From Candidatus Zixiibacteriota bacterium (GTDB lineage Bacteria > Zixibacteria > MSB-5A5 > GN15 > FEB-12), in contig JACZXB010000008.1 in the NCBI GenBank assembly GCA_022571845.1, positions 62,001 through 126,000 on the forward strand: a stretch of 64,000 nt of DNA, read 5' to 3'. Under the pieces are notes generated by a model that did no database searches, was not told where the DNA came from, and saw only the letters and a list, made by a program, of their open reading frames with translations. Positions 26,806-36,457 of the stretch are shown here, piece after piece. The position numbers and the translations under genes are program-made. Each line of letters starts with the position of its first letter. The first letter of the stretch is position 1.

Positions 26806-29471
26806 AATTTTGTTTCGAACTTAGCAACCAGTTCCTGAAAGCAAGGGTGGTTAACAACTGGCTCAAACATCGGGTCGAGTCGGATTAGCTGGATGGTAGT
26901 CTGAGATGGCATATCCAGAATAATTTTAAGTTCTTCACACGATTTCTCCGGTTCACCGGCTCTACAATATACTAAGGCCATGCCCATGACCATGGTAGGT
27001 CCTCACCAGAAGCAGTCTGATATCGGCAGTAGTTCCTTTGCCCTCATGGAGTGTTCTATGGCCTCCTCATGCCTGCCAAGAAGAGAGTAAATGATGCCCA
27101 TGTCGGTTTCCATATGGAAATCTTCGGGATATTTTTGCAATTCTGATTCGAGGTAGGTACGGGCGGAGTCATACTGGACCATAGCAGTAGAGCTGTCTCC
27201 CAGCAAATCATAAATCTGACCCATGCTAATCCAGTAAGCATGACGTTTGGACCCTTCATAGATTTCCGTGTATCGTTGGGGCAGATCTGGAGTGATCGGT
27301 GAAATGATATCATATCTCCATGCCCCAAGAGCCTGATAGCCGACGCTGCCTATTTCCTGAAACAAAGCAACCGCATCTAATTCCTCGGGTGCCTGCCGTA
27401 TTACTTCTCTGGCGCCCTTGATACCTTCACCCCCTATTAGCTCATTCCAAAGTTTGGTGGCATGGTAAAAGCCGTTAAGCGAGTCCAGGCCTATGGCCTT
27501 CTCAATATATTTTTTACTTTCGTCAAAGTTTCCGAGAAAGCGATTAATATCTGCCATATCCCAATAGGTCATGGGGTCACGCGGATTTAGTTCCATGGCC
27601 AATCGTGCCCGTTCCAGCGCTTTGTCCCACTTGCCCAGTCGTCGGTATACAAATGAAAAGTTCAAGTGTACGGAGGCATGATTCGGCAGATACTTCTCGG
27701 CAATTCTGAGTTCTTCTAAGGCACGGTCATAATCCATTATGTACGAACCTAAGTAATATCCCAGGGCATTATGGGCCTGGGGCAGGTTTGGATTTATCTC
27801 GAGCGCTCTCTCTAGCGCTTCTTTGGCAAGAGGCGGGGTCGTCATATTCCCAAAGATAAAATATTGACTGCTGTAAGCTTCGGACAACTTTGACCATGCC
27901 GGCGCAAATTCAGGGTCCAAAGCGACTGCTTTGCGATACAGATCAATAGCCTTCAGATTGTCGACCTCCATCCAACTTCCGAACAAGGCGTTGGCCTGCA
28001 AATAGTAGTCATACGCTTCGAGATTATCGGTGGGAATTACATTCAGCCGGACTTTTTCCGGCTCAAGTAGTGTCACACCGAGGGCTTCTACAATGTTTAT
28101 GGCTATATCAGACTGGACTGCGAAAACTTCGGTGAGCTCTCGCTCGTAGTTATCGGCCCAAAGGTGAAGGTCATCGGAAACACGAATCAATTGGGGAGTG
28201 ATTTTTACTCGCTGGCCCTCACCGGTCTTGCTCCACCTGACGGTACCTTCAAGGATATAATCGACGCCAAGTTCTAGGCCGATTTGTTTGAGTGACTTAT
28301 CGGTGTTGGCGTACTGCTTGGCGCTGGTGCGTGAGATAATCGCTAAGCCCGGCATTCCCGCCAAGCGCGAAGTAATTTCATCGGTCATACCGGCTGCAAA
28401 ATACTCATCTTCCGGACCGCCCAGATTTTCAAACGGAATTACCGCCACCATCGGCCGCTTTTGAATTGTTGTAGCGATATCTTCGATTTCACCGTTGGGC
28501 CAGTATTTTATCCCTGCTGCTAACAAAACGGCAAGAATTACGAGTCCACCAACCACCAGAGACCATCTGTTTTTCTTCTTCGTTGGAAGCACAGCCATGG
28601 AACCCTTGGTTGAAGCGACAAGTGGTTTCAAATCACTAATAACACCGGCGCCGTTTTGATATCGCATTGACGGGTCTTTTTCAAGCAACTTAGAAATCGT
28701 GCGCTGAAGCTCCTCCGGTACACCGGACTTATATCTTGCCAGCGGCTCAGGAGTATCACTCATAATTGCCTTCAGCGTTGCTGCTTCATTGTCTTGCTCA
28801 AATGGTGTACGGCCTGAGATCAGCTCGTACAGAACAACGCCAAGGGAGAACAAATCTGAGCGATGGTCTACTTCCTGCCCCTGCACCTGTTCGGGCGACA
28901 TGTACTGTACCGTTCCAAGCGTCGATCCTGTCTTAGTGAGATGTTCTCCACCCTGAATGGCCGCTAATCCGAAATCAAGTATCTTCGGACGGCCGTAAGC
29001 ATCAATAACTATGTTGGAAGGTTTTATATCTCTATGGACAATCTTCTTATCGTGTGCGGCGCTTAGGCCGTCACAGACTTGTATAGCCAACTCGATTATT
29101 CTGTTAATGCTAAGTTCTTTACTCTTTGTCAAATCGCGCAGCGATTGACCCTCCACCAGCTCCATGGCAAAGAAAGGCCGGCCATGATGCTCCGAAACTT
29201 CGTAAATCGTAATAATATTAGGGTGATTCAATTTGGCCATCGCCTCAGCTTCTCGCACAAAACGAGCTTTGAAGTCGGCATCGGCGGCATGCTGAGAGGG
29301 GAGGAATTTCAGTGCCACCTTGCGGTGCAGCTTGGTATCCTCTGCCAGAAAGACCTCACCCATACCACCGGCGCCGATCTTCTCGACAATCCGGTAGTGC
29401 TGTACCATTGTTCCTTGAATTATAACTAAGGACGTCTGGGTTTTATCGTCGTCGGAATCGTGCTTGTCCAC
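26802..29471 (-). CDS. Ser/Thr protein kinase with TM, TolB-like domain and TPR repeats (kinase 3), interrupted by an in-frame UGA at 27005..27003
   Basis: ORF 29471..27003 and ORF 26993..26802 are in one frame (…ELLPISDCFW-*-GPTMVMGMALVYCRAGEPEKSCEELKIILDMPS…RLDPMFEPVVNHPCFQELV); natural end overlaps the kinase 2 start (ATGA). Confidence 0.85.
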
Positions 29472-29618
29472 AAAACCCTCAATAATTTGGAATTTAGTTT
29501 ACACTCTCAATAATGCAATTATTAGACAATAGCAAAATTGGGGCCTCATAACAACTCTTATGAATTATGAAAGGCTTATTCGATGGCGGCTGCAACGGTT
29601 CCGTCAAGCAACTCGCTG

Positions 29619-31433
29619 CTAAATAGCTGCAATAGATATGGGAGTCGCCGGCTCAGGTAGAACCTTCTCTATCTCTTTAAACAGAGCATCAAGGTCTCTC
29701 AAGAACCGTTTCCTTTGTTCTGAGCTGAATTGTTCGGCAAGATCTTGATAATATTCGATAGCATCGTTAAGATTCTGTTTGAATTCTTGAAAACTCTTAG
29801 TTGTCTTGTTCAGCAAACCTTCCGATGCCCTCTGGAGTTCATCACGGAGGTAATCAACATAGAGCGATAGTTCCCTAATAAACATGTGCGGACGCTCAGA
29901 ATTGGTCAATAGAGACAGTCGTCCATAGATATGGCCAACCATTTCTTCCAGTGAGGCGACTTTGCTAAAGTTCACAATGTTGGGGCCACAGCAAATCGAC
30001 GGTAGCGCCTCTTTATCTATCTTAAGTTTTAAGGTTACTGTGCCGGCCAGGTCATGACAAATACAGGCCTTGGCCATAATGTTTTTTCTCGTGATATTAA
30101 GCCGTTCCGGGGAAGCATCACTCTCCGCAACTTGTTTTAGCTTTCGCTTCTGGAAAATTCGCGAGGCGTGGCAGATGGGAACTTTGGTAAATTCGGTGTT
30201 GGATACCAGAAAGCCTTTCGGACAGGGACTGCCGGGTTTATTTTCGTTAATCCGTCGATTGTGAGTTTCATCGCTGGCGGTATGGCGCAGGCTCCAGAAA
30301 GGAATGCCGAGAGGTGAGCGGTCACTGAGCCAGACATCGTTGTCACCGGCTGCCTGCAGCTTCTTCAGGTGAAGATCATCAACATTTGTAACTTCCGGAA
30401 CCAGCAAGAAAGGTGTTCCCCAACCCGTGCCATCAATATCGTAGTGCTCCAGAAGAAACTTGTTTTCCTCGGCAGTGCCTATGCCCCCTTGCACGGTGAT
30501 ACGTACCTCTAGTGGTGACTGAACCGGGGCACGTCCCATACCAGCCAGCGCTTTGTTATATAATTCGTGAAGCTGCTCAACCAATTCCGCTTTCTTGCGG
30601 TCAAACTCTTCTAATATAGGACCGATCAGGAATCCTTCGCTGGCAAAGGCGTGACCGCCGCAATTGAGTCCGGATTCAATCCTGTATTCCGAAACCCACA
30701 GCCCCTTTCTTGCCAGAAACTTGCCCTGGATTAAAGACGAACGGAAGTCGCTCACCTTCAAAACTATTTTCTTGCGCAAGACCCCTTCGTCATCTTGGAA
30801 AAAGTCGTCAAAATTTGCAAGGTAAGCGTAAAGACGGCGGTTAAACCCGGCCGAAAAAATAATGGATGATCGCACCGAACTCTTGGCGTAACCTCGCAGC
30901 GAAGACATAGCATCTGCATATTCCGGCGGTAATTTGAGGCCTCTTTTGTAAGTATCACGGTCTAACTTGGTCATCAGGTTTACGTCAATAGTGCCCGGCA
31001 CGGCTTGTTGGCGCAGGACATCCTGAAGCTTATTCTTTTCAGCCGAATCTGACAAAGCCAGCATTTTGGTATAGGAATCTTTGAGCGGCGAGTCAGGCAG
31101 CATCTCAAAATAGCGTGTAATTTCGCTCCCGGGCTCAAAAGGCGAGGACTGCAGTTCTTTGACCTGTTCGCCAACCCGATTATTTAAGAATTCCATATAA
31201 GCCTGGACGCGATTAGCCCTGGCATCTTCGGCTCTTTCACTGATTTCTATGTATTCCAGACCGAGCTTATCAGAGTGATGTTTCCTCATTTGCTCCAAGA
31301 GAATGTCGTCAACCAGCGATACCACCGACGAAATGCCGTATCTGGCGACTTTCAGAGGCGTGTCAACAGAAAATCCGGTGCCCATAACCGGTATATGGAA
31401 CAGGTGAGGGCTTTTTTGAGCAGATTTATTCAT
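29619..31433 (-). CDS. Conserved uncharacterised protein; possible TIM-barrel/NMO-like middle section, Cys-rich C-terminal half
   Basis: 604 aa; VQGGIGTAEENKFLLEHYDIDGTGWGTPFLLVPEVTNVD; CxC/CC clusters PCPKG, PICHASR, KACICHDLAG, SICCGPN. Confidence 0.5.
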   Translation of the reverse strand: MNKSAQKSPHLFHIPVMGTGFSVDTPLKVARYGISSVVSLVDDILLEQMRKHHSDKLGLEYIEISERAEDARANRVQAYMEFLNNRVGEQVKELQSSPFEPGSEITRYFEMLPDSPLKDSYTKMLALSDSAEKNKLQDVLRQQAVPGTIDVNLMTKLDRDTYKRGLKLPPEYADAMSSLRGYAKSSVRSSIIFSAGFNRRLYAYLANFDDFFQDDEGVLRKKIVLKVSDFRSSLIQGKFLARKGLWVSEYRIESGLNCGGHAFASEGFLIGPILEEFDRKKAELVEQLHELYNKALAGMGRAPVQSPLEVRITVQGGIGTAEENKFLLEHYDIDGTGWGTPFLLVPEVTNVDDLHLKKLQAAGDNDVWLSDRSPLGIPFWSLRHTASDETHNRRINENKPGSPCPKGFLVSNTEFTKVPICHASRIFQKRKLKQVAESDASPERLNITRKNIMAKACICHDLAGTVTLKLKIDKEALPSICCGPNIVNFSKVASLEEMVGHIYGRLSLLTNSERPHMFIRELSLYVDYLRDELQRASEGLLNKTTKSFQEFKQNLNDAIEYYQDLAEQFSSEQRKRFLRDLDALFKEIEKVLPEPATPISIAAI

Positions 31434-31671
31434 TTGCTAATTATGGTTAGCCGGTAGAACAATGTCAAACAATTAAAGTTCCGGTTTAAACTAACCCACA
31501 GACAGTTTCGGTGGTTCAAGGGGAAGAAATTTCCTAGCAAAAGTTACACCCAGACCGTTTTATGCCCAAATCACTAATTCAATAATCCTGTGGGGGGAGT
31601 AAAACCCTCCGATTCACTATGCGGCGCAAGGGCTACACCCTATTGCGGCCATTTTGTGAGCGTTTTAGCGC

Positions 31672-32934
31672 CTATTTTAGCAGCAGCATCTTCTTTGTCT
31701 CGATATGATCTTCTGCCTGGAAGCGATAGAGATAAACTCCGCTAGCAACCGGTACGCCGAAAACATTCGTGCCATCCCAGGTTGTGTTGTATTTGCCGAC
31801 AGATTTTGTTTCATCAATGAGTGTTCGCACTTTTTGACCTAACATATTATATATACGAATCTCAACATGCGATTTAGTTGGAAGATTATATTCTATAGTG
31901 GTCATCAAGTTAAATGGATTAGGATAGTTTTGTCTTAGAGAAAATGCGCCCGGCAATATTATGACCTCATCATCATTGACACCCACCGAAGTTCTATTGA
32001 TTTTGAAAGAATCTATTAATGTACCGAAAGCTCCTCCGGCAATGGAATAGAACTTAAAGATTATATATTCAATGGTAGCATCTACCAGCATAGTACCGAA
32101 ATTATCATTATACCGTACCTGACTACCAGACACAAAATCACTTGACGGGAATCCATAACGGCTTCTTCCACCCAGACCTGTAACAAAATAAGGCACTATC
32201 TTAGAATCACCGTTATCATCTCTCAAAATTCGTTCATAAGTGTGATCATGACCGGCAAAAATCGCTGTTGCACCCCAGTCTTCAAATGGCCATTGCATAA
32301 CGGTCTGCGAACCATGATTTGATGATGATGAATAAGGTGGATGATGCATGTATACGATTTTATACATTGCTGTAGATGCTGAAAGCTGAGTTTGCAGCCA
32401 GTTTGCCTGGGTAGATGAACTGTTGTTGCCGTCACTCTCCTGACTATTACTATTTAAGGCAAAAAAATGTACTGGACCTTGGACGAAGTCGTAATAATGT
32501 TCTTTACCCGATGTATTGCTGCTGGCAACACCAGCCCCCGGAAGTGTAAAGTAACTGAGATAGGCAGAAATGCCACCACCATCCGAATAGCCATGATTTC
32601 CAATACTGGGGAAAAATTGATTCGTAGGAGAACCTGAGCCATAACTCCCGGTGTAATTACCAATGTAATCGCTAAAGTATTTTCCTACATTATCATCTAT
32701 CGCAGTTGACCCATAGCTATTATCACCGGCCGTAATTATAAAATCCGGGCTCCAGCTTTTAACAAGATCTGCAACTGATTGTTCATTACTATTGTTAACC
32801 CCATAATCACCAAAGACAGCAAAACGAACCGAATCAGATTGTGAAATTGCAGATACAGATAAAAGAGTGATAATACTAAAGCAGAAAATATTATTAAACA
32901 TAAACGACACCTCAAATTTACTGTTATAATACAA
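31672..32934 (-). CDS. Secreted metallophosphoesterase (purple acid phosphatase-like) with T9SS-type C-terminal sorting domain
   Basis: VFGDYGVNN, GDNSYG, GNHGYSDG, GHDHTYERI; C-terminal YPNPFNLMTTIEYNL...GVYLYRFQAEDHIETKKMLLLK. Confidence 0.9.
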   Translation of the reverse strand: MYYNSKFEVSFMFNNIFCFSIITLLSVSAISQSDSVRFAVFGDYGVNNSNEQSVADLVKSWSPDFIITAGDNSYGSTAIDDNVGKYFSDYIGNYTGSYGSGSPTNQFFPSIGNHGYSDGGGISAYLSYFTLPGAGVASSNTSGKEHYYDFVQGPVHFFALNSNSQESDGNNSSSTQANWLQTQLSASTAMYKIVYMHHPPYSSSSNHGSQTVMQWPFEDWGATAIFAGHDHTYERILRDDNGDSKIVPYFVTGLGGRSRYGFPSSDFVSGSQVRYNDNFGTMLVDATIEYIIFKFYSIAGGAFGTLIDSFKINRTSVGVNDDEVIILPGAFSLRQNYPNPFNLMTTIEYNLPTKSHVEIRIYNMLGQKVRTLIDETKSVGKYNTTWDGTNVFGVPVASGVYLYRFQAEDHIETKKMLLLK

Positions 32935-33112
32935 TTATAAATTCAAGCTCTCAGATATAAATGCAAAAATTATCGATATCAGCGCCAAGTAAGAGAATAG
33001 ACTGCCTAAGCCTGCAATAATCCTAAATATGTGTGGCCAAATCGTGACTGTTTTTTGACAGCAAAATCCATGAGGTTAGAAGCAGGTCGCATCACTTGAT
33101 CGATCTATAGTA

Positions 33113-34246
33113 TTAATCGCGCCAATCGACTGTCACTAGTCTGGGGTAATATATGGTCGTGTCCTGAATAATAATCTTTTCCGGTGCATTTGTGTTATAG
33201 GTGATGATCAGGCCGGCCCCAATGAGTTCGGGGTGAGCCTTGGCGGCGTATATAATCACCTCCGACTTGTTCTTCTCAGGAGGCTCGTAAACCAGTTGTA
33301 GCGCCGACCAGGGTCCGGTCAAAGCCGGCGACGTACGCATCATTACATCGGCGGCACCGAAGCCGACCGTCTGAATCGCCAGATATTGAACTGCCCTGGC
33401 GTCATAGACAACGGATAACTCTATCGCACCATCAGGAAAAAGAACGGCTGGTTCGACCGTCAGTCTTGACTGAGAAACCCAGGCAGAGCTGTCGCCTGTC
33501 CACCATTCAATCGCTTCAGCAGAACCCATCAGCAGACTGTCGACATACCAGCGAGCAAGATAGATAGCATGATCACCCGGCTCTTTGACACTGAAAGCAT
33601 ATAAATACGGCGGTTCGAATATAGTAGCTGCCCCCAGCATGATTCCAAAGGAATTGTCCGGCAGCTCGAGCTTTGATATCGACCACTCCCCCGGATCGCC
33701 ATCAATGTCACTGATAAGAAATGCCGCATGCCCGCAAGTCATAAAACCCAGTCCGCTATCGCTGTCGCAAACGCGCATTAGAAAAACAATCAGGACATCG
33801 TCAATCCGAATGCCGTTGCCGGGCCAGAACCAACTGGTGTCCTCGGTGGGGAAAAAGGCCTCCGGGCTGTCTTTCGTCCCGGGCCAGTAAACTTTGAAGT
33901 CAGCTGTAGACGGATCGTAGCCAGTCTGAATACCCAGACAATTTCGGATCATTTTAACGCAGCACTGTTCTCGCAGGTAGGGCGGCTTGACACCAATGTA
34001 GCTGTCGGCAAACAGCCAGAGAACGCGGCCGTCACCGAGATCTACCGTAGAGGCACAGTCGCCGCCGCGCCAGTAAGTATCGGAGTAAAACATCTTTTGC
34101 CCCGACTCCCAGGAACGACTGCTAAACTGTGTGCGCGATTGGGCAGCGTCACCGGCGCCGGCTTGTGCATACATCAGCGCCATACACACTAAAAATAGCA
34201 GCACCCTCATGACCGCGCTAAGCAATTTCAGTAGCATTTCCATCAA
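33113..34246 (-). CDS. Secreted DUF4185/DUF5005-like (beta-propeller-like) protein
   Basis: DTYWRGGDCASTVDLGDGRVLWLFADSYIG... typical N-terminal motif. Confidence 0.6.
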   Translation of the reverse strand: MMEMLLKLLSAVMRVLLFLVCMALMYAQAGAGDAAQSRTQFSSRSWESGQKMFYSDTYWRGGDCASTVDLGDGRVLWLFADSYIGVKPPYLREQCCVKMIRNCLGIQTGYDPSTADFKVYWPGTKDSPEAFFPTEDTSWFWPGNGIRIDDVLIVFLMRVCDSDSGLGFMTCGHAAFLISDIDGDPGEWSISKLELPDNSFGIMLGAATIFEPPYLYAFSVKEPGDHAIYLARWYVDSLLMGSAEAIEWWTGDSSAWVSQSRLTVEPAVLFPDGAIELSVVYDARAVQYLAIQTVGFGAADVMMRTSPALTGPWSALQLVYEPPEKNKSEVIIYAAKAHPELIGAGLIITYNTNAPEKIIIQDTTIYYPRLVTVDWRD

Positions 34247-34413
34247 TTATATTTCCTGGCTACGACGTTAGCATAGCGATACTGATCCCGACACCGACCG
34301 CTCTAAGCCCCTGACCTTTGTATTCTATGTACATGATTCTGGATTTCATAGTTTTCATTGCTTTGCTAAATTTTGGGGTAGATGAGAACATCTCCCGGGC
34401 TACAATCAATTAC

Positions 34414-34818
34414 TTATGTGCGTTTAACGTAAGTTGGAAGTTTGCCACTAAACTGTTGTTTATGCTGAAAATGCAATTCTTCTTCGGCGGCTGCCGGCCT
34501 GTTAGTTTCAGCCCAGCGAATGAAAAGTTTCGACACATCTTCTTTATCTCTAAGCCGTTCGCCACTACTGTGGGGTGCCTTTCCACCTATTAATCCTTGC
34601 TTAATTCGAAACCTCAAATCTCCAGTTTTACCGATGACCAGTCTTTTCTCATTTTGAAGAAAGCGGACCTCATAAACGCCCGGCTCCTTATTTGGAATGC
34701 TGATGCCGCGACTAGTACGTGCGTCTATCTTCAATGAATGCCAAGGATACCAATTGCTCCATAATAGTTCAATTCGACCTATTTCAAGCACTTGTTTTTC
34801 TCTCTTAAAGAAATTCAA
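34414..34818 (-). CDS. GIY-YIG nuclease-like protein
   Basis: PGVYEVRFLQNEKRLVIGKTGDLRFRIKQGLIGG...RWAETNRPAAAEEELHFQHKQQFSGKLPTY. Confidence 0.65.
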   Translation of the reverse strand: MNFFKREKQVLEIGRIELLWSNWYPWHSLKIDARTSRGISIPNKEPGVYEVRFLQNEKRLVIGKTGDLRFRIKQGLIGGKAPHSSGERLRDKEDVSKLFIRWAETNRPAAAEEELHFQHKQQFSGKLPTYVKRT

Positions 34819-34830
34819 TATCTTCTCACC

Positions 34831-35892
34831 TCATTTGACCAGACTTATAATCGAACCAATAAAAAGATATGTATCTAAGACACACATCCTCACATCTGTA
34901 AGTTCAATTCCAACATGTGTGCCCTTGGATAGAAGATCGTTTAACGAATGAATTCTAGTCTCAAGATCTGATAGCCTTGATGACATCCATTTCCCTTTAT
35001 CTCCGGTCAATTCAATTTCCAAAAATGCAATTATTCTGTTCTTATACTTGTCATCGGTGACAACAATTTGTTCTCCGTTCCTTTTCTTAAATGGTTGATC
35101 TGCTGCTGGAAAAACGTAATCCGCAAATTCCTTTAATACATTCCTACATGACGACATAGCTTGTGACCATTCTTCCGGGTTCGTAGAATCAATGCGGTTA
35201 TAAGCTGCAATAAACTTTCTTATCGCATCTGGGCAAATTTCAGTAAGCTTTTTATCGACTTCAACTTTCGTTTCTTGAAAAATAGATTCTGTTACTGATT
35301 CAAATCGAAGTTGAAGATTAATGTTTAGCACGTAACTATAAATGCCATTCCGAATCTTACTTAACAAAGATCGAAGATGCTTGATTTGGCCAGAAAGCTC
35401 CAATTGCTTTAATCTTATATTGCTTAGTATGTCTTGATATTTTTCAACAACAGTCTCACTGGATTGTGCTCCCATCAGTGAAGTTTCAAAGGCACGTTTA
35501 TTAACAGAAGGAGTAAACTGCGAAGGTGGCTTAAGGCTTTCCATTGTGGTCAAGAGAGTTTGAATTTCTATTTCGATTTCGCTAACTGAAGCCGTCCAAT
35601 AATTTCTATTTTCATCTTTTGAAACTGGATCAACACTAACGGTCATCCTTCCGGATTTTACTGCATATCTTTCAAGGTCATTTATTGAAATATTGGGTAA
35701 TTCATTATTCTTGTCATATCCGTGCAGCTCAGCCGTAAACCAATTGATTGAGTCAAAATCGTCTCTTAGTCGCGCTAGCTTAAGACATTTCAGCAAAACT
35801 TGCTCAAACCCTAGATCATCATTTTCTATATTATTGAGAATCTCATTCGATGTCGACAACGCAGCACTCAATTTTGAAGAGTTTTCTACCAT
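34831..35892 (-). CDS. AbiTii-domain (abortive infection-like) protein
   Basis: N-terminus VLLKCLKLARLRDDFDSINWFTAELHGYDKNNELPN resembles the AbiTii signature; C-terminal hydrophobic tail. Confidence 0.65.
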   Translation of the reverse strand: MVENSSKLSAALSTSNEILNNIENDDLGFEQVLLKCLKLARLRDDFDSINWFTAELHGYDKNNELPNISINDLERYAVKSGRMTVSVDPVSKDENRNYWTASVSEIEIEIQTLLTTMESLKPPSQFTPSVNKRAFETSLMGAQSSETVVEKYQDILSNIRLKQLELSGQIKHLRSLLSKIRNGIYSYVLNINLQLRFESVTESIFQETKVEVDKKLTEICPDAIRKFIAAYNRIDSTNPEEWSQAMSSCRNVLKEFADYVFPAADQPFKKRNGEQIVVTDDKYKNRIIAFLEIELTGDKGKWMSSRLSDLETRIHSLNDLLSKGTHVGIELTDVRMCVLDTYLFIGSIISLVK

Positions 35893-36002
35893 TTCACATT
35901 TCCATCCAATTTTGCTATTTTTTCTTTTAGCAAAACTCTGTCATTCAGACTAATCAATGTCTTGCCGTAATTTACACAATCACTAAGAAGACATTGCTCC
36001 AT
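35886..36002 (-). CDS. Candidate 38-aa small ORF overlapping the AbiTii start
   Basis: AGGGAGC RBS; MEQCLLSDCVNYGKTLISLNDRVLLKEKIAKLDGNVKW, stop overlaps the AbiTii ATG region. Confidence 0.4.
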   Translation of the reverse strand: MEQCLLSDCVNYGKTLISLNDRVLLKEKIAKLDGNVKW

Positions 36003-36026
36003 TCTTGCTCCCTTTTTGTTTCAAAC

Positions 36027-36154
36027 AACTGGAGGTGGGGGGAATCGTCTGAGATGCTGAGCAAAGCGAAGTGAACCCCCGTCCGAACATAATGCCAGGT
36101 CGTCCTCTACGTGTGTAGTTTGTCTATATCTATTCATCAAAACCGCTGCCGGCA
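36027..36154 (-). repeat. Partial duplicate of the ssrA 3' end (att-like) with a 26-bp insertion in the T-loop
   Basis: 100/102 nt identical to 36455..36556 once the 26-bp insert at 36048..36073 is removed. Confidence 0.9.
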
Positions 36155-36285
36155 CATGTAATATACCTCTTTCGAAAACTGACTTCTTATCCAATAAAGA
36201 GATACTTTCTCCACGTTGCAACCTAATCTACGAAACGCTCCGCTGTGACCAAATTGTGACTTTTCTCGACGGCTGCGGATGCCTA

Positions 36286-36399
36286 TTATGGATTCCTTTT
36301 TGGCTGCTTGTCTTGCTTCTTTTGTGCCTTTTGTGCATCCTTGCTTTTTTTCTGCTTGTCGCTCTTATTCTTATCCTTTTTACCACCTTTGTCACCCAT
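36286..36399 (-). CDS. 37-aa Lys-rich small protein
   Basis: GGAAAGGAACC...ATG; MGDKGGKKDKNKSDKQKKSKDAQKAQKKQDKQPKRNP. Not in the ORF track. Confidence 0.55.
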   Translation of the reverse strand: MGDKGGKKDKNKSDKQKKSKDAQKAQKKQDKQPKRNP

Positions 36400-36457
36400 G
36401 GAGTGGTTCCTTTCCGTTTGAAATTTCCTGTTCTACGAATATTGTGTCACAATAAAC

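Noticed and set aside
31596-31665. Terminator/regulatory RNA between 31.4 and 31.7 kb
   Set aside because: A GCAAGGG/CCCTATTGC imperfect hairpin exists but lacks a U-run or a conserved riboswitch core; too weak.
36021-36221. ORF 36221..36021 as protein
   Set aside because: It lies over the ssrA 3'-end copy and has no RBS or family resemblance; spurious.
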